DNA of 64,000 bases from Trujillonella endophytica (GTDB taxonomy: Bacteria; Actinomycetota; Actinomycetes; Mycobacteriales; Geodermatophilaceae). Every line of letters starts with the position of its first letter. The first letter of the stretch is position 1. Where the stretch lies: assembly GCF_900110555.1 (NCBI RefSeq), contig NZ_FOEE01000018.1:1-64000 (forward strand), read 5' to 3'. Under the pieces are notes generated by a model. That model was not told the DNA's origin and made no database searches. It was given only the letters and a program-made list of their open reading frames with translations. Both the position numbers and the translations under genes were made by a program. Of the stretch, positions 8,086 to 16,012 are shown piece after piece.

Positions 8086-8832
8086 ATGCCCACTCGGACC
8101 ACCCCCTGGCCGGCCGGCACGCCGTGCTGGATCGACTACGGCGCCACCGACGTCGACGCGGCGCGGGAGTTCTACGGCCGGCTGCTCGGCTGGACGTTCA
8201 CCGGCGGCGACCCCGAGTACGGGGGCTACCTGAACGCACTTCGCGACGGCGGCCCGGCGGCGGGCATGGGCCCGTTGACGAACCCCGACGACGCGCCGGG
8301 CTGGACGGTCTACGTCGCGACCGACGACTCCGCCGCGACGGTCGAGGCCATCCGCGGGGCCGGTGGCGCCGTCGTCGTCGAGCCGATGGAGATCGGGCCG
8401 CTGGGCACCATGACGATCGCGGCCGACCCGCAGGGGAACGCCTTCGGGCTGTGGCAGTCCGGCGAGCACACCGGCGTGCGGGTGTTCAACGAGCCCGGGT
8501 CGCTGGTGTGGGAGGAGGCCGCGGTCGAGGACGTCGCCGCCGCACGGGCGTTCTACACCGCCGTGTTCGGCTACCGCTTCGACGAGATCCCCGACATGGG
8601 CGGCTATGCCACGTTCGCCACCGATGACCGTCCGCTCGGCGGCCTCGGCCCGGTGCAGCCCGGGCTGCCGAAGGGCTGGGCGGTCTGCTTCGGCGTCTCC
8701 TCGACCGACGACACGGTGGCCGCGGTCGAGGCGCGGGGCGGAAAGGTGCTGCACCCGGCGGAGGACACCGAGTTCGGCCGGTTCGCCGTCGTCGAGGACC
8801 CGTGGGGCGCGGCGTTCTCCGTCATGGAATGA
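8086..8832 (+). CDS. two-domain VOC (glyoxalase/dioxygenase fold) protein
   Basis: 248 residues in two VOC halves (about 10-120 and 130-248). Each opens with a beta strand and the DVDAAREFYGRLLGW / DVAAARAFYTAVFGY helix typical of the fold. ATG 8086 has a strong Shine-Dalgarno sequence (ggaggagga) at the usual distance. Such double-VOC proteins are common in actinomycetes and are usually annotated only as glyoxalase/bleomycin-resistance superfamily. No substrate can be assigned. It is separated from ssuD by 68 bases and may be co-transcribed with it. Confidence 0.85.
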   Translation: MPTRTTPWPAGTPCWIDYGATDVDAAREFYGRLLGWTFTGGDPEYGGYLNALRDGGPAAGMGPLTNPDDAPGWTVYVATDDSAATVEAIRGAGGAVVVEPMEIGPLGTMTIAADPQGNAFGLWQSGEHTGVRVFNEPGSLVWEEAAVEDVAAARAFYTAVFGYRFDEIPDMGGYATFATDDRPLGGLGPVQPGLPKGWAVCFGVSSTDDTVAAVEARGGKVLHPAEDTEFGRFAVVEDPWGAAFSVME

Positions 8833-8834
8833 CA

Positions 8835-8888
8835 GGATCCCGTCCTCCTCGCCCCTCGCGCGCTCGGGGCGAGCCTCGGGACGGGGCC
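8835..8888. repeat. dispersed hairpin repeat, copy A (also a terminator)
   Basis: Two-tier stem between convergent genes: cccgtcc (8839-8845) with ggacggg (8879-8885), and ctcgcccc (8848-8855) with ggggcgag (8866-8873), around a 10-base loop. Its reverse complement aligns along its length with the element at 48158-48210 and more loosely with 15003-15056. It can act as a bidirectional terminator. Confidence 0.75.
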
Positions 8889-8900
8889 GAGAGCGCGTGA

Positions 8901-9326
8901 CTACCTGAGCTGGCCGTAGACGTGCTCGGGCCGGAACCGGACGACCAGCCGGCGCTCGGCGACCATCGCCGCGCGGAACTCGTCCCAGTCGGGGTGCTCG
9001 CCGCCGACCCCGCGGTAGTAGGCGACGAGCTCCTCGACCGTGGCGTCGTGCGGGTCCGTGGCGACGGGGGTGAGGTCGGCCGTGCCCTCGACGGCCACCC
9101 AGCCCCAGAAGTCGTCGGAGGAGACGTGCAGCGTCACCCGGGGGTCGCGCTCGAGGTTGCGGGTCTTGGCCCGGTCGGCGGTCACCGACACCCGGAACAG
9201 CTGCCGGTCGGCGTCGTAGGCGTACCCGACGTTGGACAGCTGCGGGCGGCCGTCCCGCTTGACGGTGGCCAGCACGCCCCACTTCCGGCCGGCGACGAAC
9301 TCGAGCAGGCGCGGGTCGACGGTCAC
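8901..9326 (-). CDS. PPOX-class (F420/FMN-binding split-barrel) protein
   Basis: 141-residue split beta-barrel protein of the pyridoxamine-phosphate-oxidase-like superfamily. The N-terminal hairpin GVLATVKRDGRPQLSNVGYA and the following FRVSVTADRAKTRNLERDPRV are characteristic of the PPOX-class F420-dependent group. Such proteins bind F420 or FMN and reduce diverse substrates; some only bind the cofactor. Its substrate cannot be told. It lies 40 bases downstream of a pirin gene on the same strand. Confidence 0.8.
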   Translation of the reverse strand: MTVDPRLLEFVAGRKWGVLATVKRDGRPQLSNVGYAYDADRQLFRVSVTADRAKTRNLERDPRVTLHVSSDDFWGWVAVEGTADLTPVATDPHDATVEELVAYYRGVGGEHPDWDEFRAAMVAERRLVVRFRPEHVYGQLR

Positions 9327-9366
9327 GGGAGAACTCCTTCGAGGGGTGGGGGGAGGGGGGCGTCGC

Positions 9367-10335
9367 TCAGCGTTCCCTGCCGCGGGCCTTGAGCGGGACC
9401 GGCGGGAGCACGGGCGCGGCGAGCCGCGGGCCGTCGTAGCCGACGACGGCGCCGAACCGCTCGTGCTCGGCGTTCCACTGCTCGGCGAAGGCGGCGATCT
9501 CCTCGCCCGAGCGGCCGACGAAGTTCCACCACATCACCAGCTGCTCCTCGAAGGGCTCGCCGCCCAGCAGCAGCAGCTTCGTGGGGGCCTCGCTGCGCAC
9601 CCGGACGGTGCGGCGTCCGGTGCCGAGGTACAGCAGCTGGCCGTGCCCGAGCGGCGCTCCCTCGACCTCGGCGCCGCCCGAGGCCCCGAGCAGCGCGTAC
9701 TCGAAGTCCGGCTCCAGGGCGAGCTCGACGTCGGCCCCCGCGCCCAGTTCCAGGTCGGCGCCGACCAGCGCGCTGTGCGCGGTGCCGGGCGAGGTCGCCC
9801 CGCCGAGGGACCCCATGAGCACGGTCGCCGTCAACCCGTCGGAGGTGAACCCGGGAAGGACGGCGTGGTGCTCGAAGGTGGGTGCGGTGTCCCGCGCGGC
9901 CTCGGGCAGCGCCACCCACAGCTGCGCGCCGTGCAGATAGCGCGGGTGGGCGACCGGCGACTGCTCGGAGTGGGCGATGCCGTGCCCGGCGGTCATCAGC
10001 GCGAGCTCGCCCGGGCCGAACTCCACGTCGCTGCCCAGGGAGTCGCGGTGGTGCACCCGCCCCTGCAGCAGCCAGGAGACGGTCTGCAGGCCGGTGTGCG
10101 GGTGCGGCGCCACCTGCATGCCCGCCCCGGCGGCGACGTCGTCCGGGCCGTAGTGGTCGACGAACGCCCAGGCGCCGACCAGCCGGCGCCCGAGGGTGGG
10201 CAGCAGCCGGCGCACGCGGGTGCTCTCGCCCAGCCGGACCTCCTTGGCCGGCAGCAGCTCCAGCACCGGGCGGGGCGCGGTCGCCGCCAGGCCGCCCAGT
10301 TCGCGGGCGGCCGGGCGGCGGTCGAGGTTGCTCAT
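9367..10335 (-). CDS. pirin family protein (first of two)
   Basis: 322-residue bicupin. The N-terminal cupin holds the metal site signature PHPHTGLQTVSWLLQG followed by RVHHRDSLG; the next His comes in GHGIAHSEQ. The C-terminal cupin (from about 170) ends EEQLVMWWNFVGRSGEEI, the usual pirin C-terminal helix. Bacterial pirins are metal-binding proteins, some with quercetinase activity, others acting as redox-responsive partners; the role here is undetermined. It follows the second pirin gene by 34 bases on the same strand, so both likely form one operon with the PPOX gene. Confidence 0.88.
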   Translation of the reverse strand: MSNLDRRPAARELGGLAATAPRPVLELLPAKEVRLGESTRVRRLLPTLGRRLVGAWAFVDHYGPDDVAAGAGMQVAPHPHTGLQTVSWLLQGRVHHRDSLGSDVEFGPGELALMTAGHGIAHSEQSPVAHPRYLHGAQLWVALPEAARDTAPTFEHHAVLPGFTSDGLTATVLMGSLGGATSPGTAHSALVGADLELGAGADVELALEPDFEYALLGASGGAEVEGAPLGHGQLLYLGTGRRTVRVRSEAPTKLLLLGGEPFEEQLVMWWNFVGRSGEEIAAFAEQWNAEHERFGAVVGYDGPRLAAPVLPPVPLKARGRER

Positions 10336-10369
10336 GGCGATGCCCCTCCGTGGTCTTCCGTGCCCGGCG

Positions 10370-11389
10370 TCAGGCGCCCGGCGTGCCGTCGGTCTCGCCC
10401 CGGACGGCGCCGTGCGGAACGGGCTCCGCCGGGACGGACCCGAGCCGGCCGGCCTGGAAGTCGGTGAAGGCGTCCATGACCTCCTGCCGGGTGTTCATGA
10501 CGAACGGCCCGTACATGGCGATCGGCTCGCGAATCGGCAGGCCGCCGAGGATCACGACGTCGAGCGCCGGCGTCCGCGACTCCTGCTGCTTCGCGCCGCT
10601 GACGGTGATCGTGTCTCCCGGGCCGAAGACGGCGAGCTGACCGGTGCGCACGGGCTGCCCGTCGACGCCGACCGAGCCCGCGCCGCTGAGCACGTAGACC
10701 AGGGCGTTGAAGTCCGGGCGCCACGGCAGGTCGAGCGTCGCTCCGGGCGCGATGGTCGCGTGCACCATGGCCATGGGGCTGTACGTCGAGCCGGGGCCCT
10801 TGTGGACGACGGAGCGGCCGGCGTCCGGGAGCTCTCCCGCGATGACGCGCAGGAAGGCGCCGGCGTCGGGGCTCGCCAGCAGCGCCGCCTGCTCGGCGCG
10901 CAGGTCCTGGTAGCGCGGCTCCGCCCACTTCTGGGCGCGGGGGAGGTTCACCCACAGCTGCAGCCCGTGGAAGAGGCCGCCGCTGGCGACCAGCGCCTCC
11001 GGGGGCTTCTCGATGTGCAGGAGCCCGCTGCCGGCGGTCATCCACTGGGTGTCGCCGTTGCTGATCGTGCCGCCCCCGCCGTGGGAGTCGGAGTGCTCGA
11101 AGGTGCCGTCGATGATGTAGGTGACGGTCTCGAAGCCGCGGTGCGGGTGCCAGGAGGTGCCCTTCGGCTCGCCCGGCGCGTACTCGACCTCGCCCATCTG
11201 GTCCATGTGGATGAAGGGGTCCAGGTCGCGCAGGTCCACGCCGGCGAAGGCGCGCCGGACCGGGAAGCCCTCTCCCTCGAAGCCCGACGGCGCCGTCGTC
11301 ACCGAGCGGACCCGGCGGCGGACGGTCCCCGGGGCGGGCGCGGGGACGCGGGGGAGGGTGGTGGTGTCCTCGACGGTGATGGCGGGCAT
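10370..11389 (-). CDS. pirin family protein (second of two, operon head)
   Basis: 339-residue pirin. The metal-site motif is WHPHRGFETVTYIIDG followed by TFEHSDSHGG, and a C-terminal bicupin half follows. Start ATG 11389 is taken because an aaggaga ribosome-binding site precedes it and because the alternative ATG at 11416 falls inside a perfect palindrome that looks like an operator. It differs clearly from the pirin downstream, so the pair is not a recent duplication. It is probably controlled by a MarR- or OhrR-type repressor not encoded nearby. Confidence 0.88.
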   Translation of the reverse strand: MPAITVEDTTTLPRVPAPAPGTVRRRVRSVTTAPSGFEGEGFPVRRAFAGVDLRDLDPFIHMDQMGEVEYAPGEPKGTSWHPHRGFETVTYIIDGTFEHSDSHGGGGTISNGDTQWMTAGSGLLHIEKPPEALVASGGLFHGLQLWVNLPRAQKWAEPRYQDLRAEQAALLASPDAGAFLRVIAGELPDAGRSVVHKGPGSTYSPMAMVHATIAPGATLDLPWRPDFNALVYVLSGAGSVGVDGQPVRTGQLAVFGPGDTITVSGAKQQESRTPALDVVILGGLPIREPIAMYGPFVMNTRQEVMDAFTDFQAGRLGSVPAEPVPHGAVRGETDGTPGA

Positions 11390-11402
11390 CTCGGTCTCCT
11401 TG

Positions 11403-11418
11403 AGTTGAGAGCTCAACT
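11403..11418. promoter_or_regulatory. perfect 16-bp operator-like palindrome upstream of the pirin operon
   Basis: agttgagagctcaact: 7-bp arms with a 2-base centre, 13 bases before ATG 11389. Its size, TTGA/TCAA core and position over the promoter resemble MarR-family operators. The regulator gene is not in the neighbourhood. Confidence 0.6.
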
Positions 11419-11543
11419 ACCTGTGGTCACCCTAGCGCCCCGGGGCACGGTTGTGTTCCCGCCGGGACGTCTCGAGTGTCCCGCGCGCGCCCCGGCCCCC
11501 GAACGCGGGCCTTCGCGCGCGAAAGTCCCTGGCAGGCGTCAAG

Positions 11544-12608
11544 GTGGAGCGCGTGCCGACCCCGCTGCTCGCCGACCTGCCCGCCCGGGAGGGCTGCCCC
11601 AAGCACATGGTCTTCGGCCCCTGCGGAGGGGTCCGCGCCGACGAGCGGTGCGAGGTCGCCGAGCACCGCTGCGTCTTCGTCGACGAGCCGGCGATGCCGT
11701 GGCCCGACGAGCCGCCGCCCGCGCCCGCGCCCCGGCCCGGCAGCCTCCTGGACCGCGCCGCCTCCGGCCCCGTCGTGCTCACCGACCTCTCCGTCGTCCC
11801 GTACGACCCGCAGTCGCTGCGCCGGGTGGTGGACGTGCTGGCGCCGGTCTCCGACGGCCTGCTGGTGGGCGAGCACGCCAACCGGCCGGACTTCCCCCCG
11901 GCCGTCGTGGCCGCCGAGGTGCACGCGGCCGGCGGGCGGCTGTGGACGACGCTGGCCTGCCGCGACCGCAACCGCGTGGTGCTCGAGCAGGAGGTCGCCG
12001 GTCTGGCCGCGCTCGAGGTGGACGGCGTCCTGTGCGTCACCGGCGACGCCCGCGGCCCCGGCGTCCGGTCGGGCGCCACGCAGGTGTTCGACCTCGACGG
12101 GCCCCGGCTGGCCGCGCTGGCCACCGCGGCCGGGCTGAACGTCGCCGTCCCGGAGTCGCCGGCCGCCCCGCCCGTGGACCTGCGGCCGGCCCGCGTGGCG
12201 CAGAAGCAGCGCGCCGGCGCGCAGCTGTGCGTGCTCAACCACGTGCGGACACCGGCGGAGGTCGCCCGCTTCGTCGCCGCCGCGCGGGCCGCGGGTGCGA
12301 CCCTGCCGTTCGTCGCCGGGGTCGCCGTCTACACCGACGAGCGCTCGGCCCGGGTGCTGCAACGATTCCCCGGTCTCTACCTGGACGACGACGCCGTCGA
12401 GCGGGTGCTGGCCGCGGCCGATCCGCGCGAGGCGGGGATCGCCGTCGCCGTGGCCGAGGCCCGGGCGCTGCTGGCGATCGACGGCGTGGCCGGGGTGAAC
12501 CTGTCCGGGCTCGCGTCGGCCGACGGCGAGGACGAGGGAGCGCAGGTCAAGGCCGAGGTGGCCGCCCGGATCCGGGGAGAGCGCACGGGGGAGGAGTCCG
12601 GTGGTTGA
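11544..12608 (+). CDS. MetV-type Cys-rich domain fused to a methylenetetrahydrofolate reductase-like barrel
   Basis: About 354 residues. The N-terminal ~45 residues match the domain that follows MetF in other bacteria (MetV): EGCPKHMVFGPCGGV, ERCEVAEHRCVF, with five cysteines that could bind metal. After a Pro-rich linker comes a barrel with the MTHFR landmark LACRDRNRVVLEQEVAGLAALEVDGVLCVTGD. In classical enzymes the barrel reduces 5,10-methylene-THF with FAD. Here the Cys-rich piece comes first. GTG 11544 is the likely start; GTG 11553 is possible. It overlaps the next gene by 8 bases. Activity as a real reductase is not certain. Confidence 0.75.
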   Translation: MERVPTPLLADLPAREGCPKHMVFGPCGGVRADERCEVAEHRCVFVDEPAMPWPDEPPPAPAPRPGSLLDRAASGPVVLTDLSVVPYDPQSLRRVVDVLAPVSDGLLVGEHANRPDFPPAVVAAEVHAAGGRLWTTLACRDRNRVVLEQEVAGLAALEVDGVLCVTGDARGPGVRSGATQVFDLDGPRLAALATAAGLNVAVPESPAAPPVDLRPARVAQKQRAGAQLCVLNHVRTPAEVARFVAAARAAGATLPFVAGVAVYTDERSARVLQRFPGLYLDDDAVERVLAAADPREAGIAVAVAEARALLAIDGVAGVNLSGLASADGEDEGAQVKAEVAARIRGERTGEESGG

Positions 12609-13365
12609 GCTGCCCGACGAGGCGATGGAGGTCGAGTTCGACACCGTCGCCGGCTGGACCGAACGGGCGGTCCGGACGCTGGGCCCCGAGTACGCCGTCC
12701 CGGCCGGGTGCCGCGGCAGCGGCAGCGAGAGCGCGCTGCGGTGGCTGGCCGACGGCCTGGAGCTCTCCGCCGGCAGCCGGATGCTCGACGACGGCGCCGG
12801 CGTGGGCGGCCCGGCCGGCTGGCTCGCCGCCGAGCGCGGGGTGCGCGCGGTCTGCGCCGAGCCGATGGTCGGCGCCGTGCAGGCCGCGCGCCGCCTGTTC
12901 CACCTGCCCGCGGTCGTCGCGGTCGGCCAGGAGCTGCCCTTCGCCGACGGGTCGTTCGACGCGGCGTGGTCCCTCGGCGTGCTCTGCACCATCCCGGACA
13001 AGGCCGCGGCGCTCGCGGAGCTGCGCCGGGTCCTGGCGCCCGGCGGGCGGGCGGGGCTGCTCGTCTTCGTCGCCGTCGCGCCGCTGACCCCGCCGCTGCC
13101 CGACGGCAACGAGTTCCCGACCGAGGAGGAGCTGGCCGGCCTGATCGCCGGCGCCGGGCTGCGGCTGGAGCGGGCCGGACGGGCCGATCTGTCCGCCAGC
13201 CCGCCCGAGTGGCTCGAGCGCGCGGCCGCCGTCGACGCGGAGATCGAGCGCCGGCACGGCTCCGACGAGCGGTGGGCCCTGGCGCAGGAGCAGTCGGGCC
13301 GGGTCGGCCGGCTGCTCGCCGACGGCGAGCTGGTGCCCTGGCTGGGCATCGCCACCGCGCGGTGA
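12601..13365 (+). CDS. class I SAM-dependent methyltransferase
   Basis: 254-residue Rossmann methyltransferase. SAM motif I is MLDDGAGVGGPAGWLA (near residues 60-75), with an acidic residue at motif II (VCAEPM), motif ELPFADGSFDAAWSLGVL as motif III/IV, and LRRVLAPGGRAGLLVF as the typical post-IV strand. The N-terminal region (EFDTVAGWTERAVRTLGPEYAV) is consistent with small-molecule methylation. It overlaps the folate-reductase-like gene by 8 bases, so the two are translationally coupled, which suggests a shared one-carbon task. The substrate is not recognised. Confidence 0.85.
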   Translation: MVELPDEAMEVEFDTVAGWTERAVRTLGPEYAVPAGCRGSGSESALRWLADGLELSAGSRMLDDGAGVGGPAGWLAAERGVRAVCAEPMVGAVQAARRLFHLPAVVAVGQELPFADGSFDAAWSLGVLCTIPDKAAALAELRRVLAPGGRAGLLVFVAVAPLTPPLPDGNEFPTEEELAGLIAGAGLRLERAGRADLSASPPEWLERAAAVDAEIERRHGSDERWALAQEQSGRVGRLLADGELVPWLGIATAR

Positions 13366-13404
13366 GGGAACTGCGCCCGAAACGCGCGGGACACACGGCC
13401 GAAC

Positions 13405-13410
13405 TAGCGT
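13405..13410 (+). promoter_or_regulatory. -10 hexamer of the ATP-grasp operon (leaderless type)
   Basis: TAGCGT ends 8 bases before ATG 13419. The transcript would begin at or next to the start codon. Confidence 0.45.
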
Positions 13411-13418
13411 CCCCGCGC

Positions 13419-15068
13419 ATGGCGGACCTCTTCGACGGCTATCCGCTCGGGCAGCAGTGGGACGAGATGTTCGGGACGCCGGGCCAGCCGCGGCCGGCCT
13501 ACGCCGGGCTGTTCACCTCGCTGCAGCCGATGGCGGGGGAGGAGCTCTCCGCGCGGGCGGACCTGCTGTCGCAGACCTACCGCGACGCGGGCGTCACCTT
13601 CGCCCACGCCGGCGAGGAGCAGCCGTTCCCGCTCGACATCGTCCCCCGGGTCATCGGCGCCGAGGAGTGGGACGTCATCGAGCGCGGCGTCGCCCAGCGG
13701 GTGCTGGCGCTGGAGGCGTTCCTGGCCGACGTCTACGGCGCCGGTGAGGTCTTCGCCGACCGGATCGTGCCGCGCAGCGTCGTCACCACCAGCGCGCACT
13801 TCCACCGCCAGGCCCACGGGCTCGTGCCGCCCAACGGCGTGCGGGTCCACGTCTCCGGCATCGACCTGGTCCGCGACGAGGCCGGCGACTTCCGGGTGCT
13901 GGAGGACAACCTGCGCTCGCCGTCGGGGGTCAGCTACGTCATCACCAACCGGGCGGCGATGAGCCAGGTGCTGCCCGAGCTGTTCGCCGACCACCGCATC
14001 CAGCCCGTCGACGACTACCCGACCCGCCTGCTGGCCGCGCTGAAGGCCTCGGCGCCGGCGAACGTGGCCGACCCGACCGTCGTCGTCCTCACCCCGGGCG
14101 TCTACAACTCCGCGTACTTCGAGCACGCGCTGCTCGCCCGCCAGATGGGGGTCGAGCTGGTCGAGGGCCGGGACCTGGTGTCCGCGGGCAACCAGGTCAG
14201 CATGCGGACGACGGACGGCCAGCGCCGCGTCGACGTCATCTACCGGCGCATCGACGACGAGTTCCTCGACCCGGTGCATTTCCGGCCCGACTCCGTCATC
14301 GGCTGCGCCGGCCTGCTCAACGCCGCCCGCGCCGGCCGGGTGACCATCGCCAACGCCGTCGGCAACGGGGTGGCCGACGACAAGCTGCTCTACACGTGGG
14401 TGCCCGACCTGGTGCGCTACTACCTGAACGAGGAGCCGGTGCTGGCCAACGCCGACACCTACCGGCTCGACGACGCCGACACCGTCCAGTGGGTGCTGGA
14501 GCGGCTCGACCAGCTGGTGCTCAAGCCCGTCGACGGCTCGGGCGGCAAGGGCATCGTCATCGGCCCGCGCGCCGACGAGCGGACACTGACCGACCTCGCC
14601 GTGAAGGTGCGCGCCCGGCCCCGGGACTGGATCGCGCAGAAGCCGATCGGGCTGTCCACCTGCCCCACGCTGATCGGCGGGCGGATCGCGCCCCGGCACG
14701 TGGATCTCCGCCCGTTCGCGATCAACGACGGCTCGAAGGTGTGGGTGCTGCCCGGCGGCCTGACCCGGGTCGCGCTGCCCGAGGGGGAGCTGGTCGTCAA
14801 CTCCAGCCAGGGCGGCGGCTCCAAGGACACCTGGGTGCTCAGCCACCCGCGGCCGGCCGGTGAGCCCGGTCCCGGGCGCCCGGAGTCGACCCGCATCGAG
14901 TTCACCGCCGCCGACCTCCCCGACGAGCCCCCGGCGCAGGACCCCGGCCCGCTCAACGACACCGTCGTCGGCCAGTCCCAGCAGCAGCAGCAGTCGCGGT
15001 TCGGCCCCCTGCAGGGGCCCGCTGCGAGCTTGCGGGCAGTGGGGGGCAGGGGGTCCTTCACATGCTGA
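13419..15068 (+). CDS. circularly permuted type-2 ATP-grasp protein
   Basis: 549 residues, matching the DUF404/DUF407 family (for example FTSLQPMAGEELSARADLL, PFPLDIVPRVI, RVLEDNLRSPSGVSYV, LVLKPVDGSGGKGIVIG). These proteins are predicted amidoligases in which ATP-grasp elements are circularly permuted. They nearly always sit with an alpha-E gene and a transglutaminase-like gene, as here, and are proposed to make or remodel peptide-like conjugates; no product is established. The last ~25 residues are odd: they are encoded by the hairpin repeat at 15003-15056, so the natural tail was probably extended or replaced. It overlaps the alpha-E gene by 7 bases. Confidence 0.9.
   Translation: MADLFDGYPLGQQWDEMFGTPGQPRPAYAGLFTSLQPMAGEELSARADLLSQTYRDAGVTFAHAGEEQPFPLDIVPRVIGAEEWDVIERGVAQRVLALEAFLADVYGAGEVFADRIVPRSVVTTSAHFHRQAHGLVPPNGVRVHVSGIDLVRDEAGDFRVLEDNLRSPSGVSYVITNRAAMSQVLPELFADHRIQPVDDYPTRLLAALKASAPANVADPTVVVLTPGVYNSAYFEHALLARQMGVELVEGRDLVSAGNQVSMRTTDGQRRVDVIYRRIDDEFLDPVHFRPDSVIGCAGLLNAARAGRVTIANAVGNGVADDKLLYTWVPDLVRYYLNEEPVLANADTYRLDDADTVQWVLERLDQLVLKPVDGSGGKGIVIGPRADERTLTDLAVKVRARPRDWIAQKPIGLSTCPTLIGGRIAPRHVDLRPFAINDGSKVWVLPGGLTRVALPEGELVVNSSQGGGSKDTWVLSHPRPAGEPGPGRPESTRIEFTAADLPDEPPAQDPGPLNDTVVGQSQQQQQSRFGPLQGPAASLRAVGGRGSFTC
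15003..15056. repeat. dispersed hairpin repeat, copy C, inside the ATP-grasp coding sequence
   Basis: Begins ggcccc and ends ggggtcc, with a central cgagcttgcg like copy B at 48158-48210; a diverged member of the same family. ggccccctgcaggggcc is itself palindromic. It encodes the C-terminal residues of the ATP-grasp protein and lies just before the alpha-E start. Confidence 0.55.
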
Positions 15069-16012
15069 GCCGCATCGCCGAGTCGCTGTTCTGGATCGGC
15101 CGCTACGTCGAGCGCGCCGACGACACCGCCCGGATCCTCGACGTGCACACCCAGCGGCTGGTCGAGGACCCGTGGATCGACGAGCGGCGGGCCTGCGCCA
15201 ACCTGCTCGCGCTGATGGGCTCGCCCTGCGACGAGGACGACGCCGACACCGAGCGGGTGCTGGACACCCTGGCCTTCGAGCGGGACAGCCCCAGCTCGAT
15301 CGTCGGGGCCCTGTCGGCGGCCCGGGAGAACGCACGCGGCGCCCGGGAGGTGCTCTCCGGGGAGATCTGGGAGTCGCTCAACGTCACCCACAACGCCCTG
15401 CCCCAGCAGCGGACGATGGCGCGCCGGTACGGGCCGCACTCGCTGTTCCGGTTCGTCCGCGAGCGGTCGGCGATGGTGTTCGGCCTGGCCGACTCGACGA
15501 TGAGCCGCGACGAGAGCTGGCTGTTCCTCGTGCTGGGCCGCTCGCTGGAGCGGGTCGACATGACCGCCCGGATCATCTCCACCCGCGTGATGGCCGGTGA
15601 CGCGGCGCCGTCCTGGACGCTCGTGCTGCGCTCCACCGGCGCCTACGAGCCCTACCTGCGCACCTACCGCGGGGTGGTGGACTCCAGCCGGGCGGCGGAG
15701 TTCCTGCTGCTGGACCGCCTGTTCCCGCGGTCGGTGTTCGCCGCGCTGGACCAGGCGGAGAGCTGCCTGGCCGAGCTGGAGCGCAGCACCGTCCGCGACG
15801 CGACCCGGATCGGCGTGGCCGGCGAGGCGCACCGCATCGTCGGCCGGGCCCGGACCCTGCTGGAATTCATGAGCACCCCCGAGCTGCTGTCCCGGCTGCC
15901 CGCCCGGCTGGAGGAGCTGCAGCGCACCTGCTCGGCGGCCAGCGCCGCGGTCAGCAGCCGCTTCTTCACCGAGCAGGCGCCGCAGGTCTGGGTGCCGGAG
16001 GGCGTGGCATGA
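15062..16012 (+). CDS. alpha-E domain protein
   Basis: 316 residues, all helical by composition, with the family opening MLSRIAESLFWIGRYVERADDTARILDVH (only part of it is diagnostic: FWIGRYVERA). This is the DUF403/alpha-E family, which occurs almost only beside circularly permuted ATP-grasp and transglutaminase genes. It is thought to assist or complete the ligase reaction; its biochemical role is unknown. It overlaps the ATP-grasp gene by 7 bases and the transglutaminase gene by 4, so the three are one translational unit. Confidence 0.9.
   Translation: MLSRIAESLFWIGRYVERADDTARILDVHTQRLVEDPWIDERRACANLLALMGSPCDEDDADTERVLDTLAFERDSPSSIVGALSAARENARGAREVLSGEIWESLNVTHNALPQQRTMARRYGPHSLFRFVRERSAMVFGLADSTMSRDESWLFLVLGRSLERVDMTARIISTRVMAGDAAPSWTLVLRSTGAYEPYLRTYRGVVDSSRAAEFLLLDRLFPRSVFAALDQAESCLAELERSTVRDATRIGVAGEAHRIVGRARTLLEFMSTPELLSRLPARLEELQRTCSAASAAVSSRFFTEQAPQVWVPEGVA

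Noticed and set aside
11389-11416. Upstream ATG at 11416 for the second pirin
   Set aside because: It lies inside the operator-like palindrome; ATG 11389 has a better ribosome-binding site.
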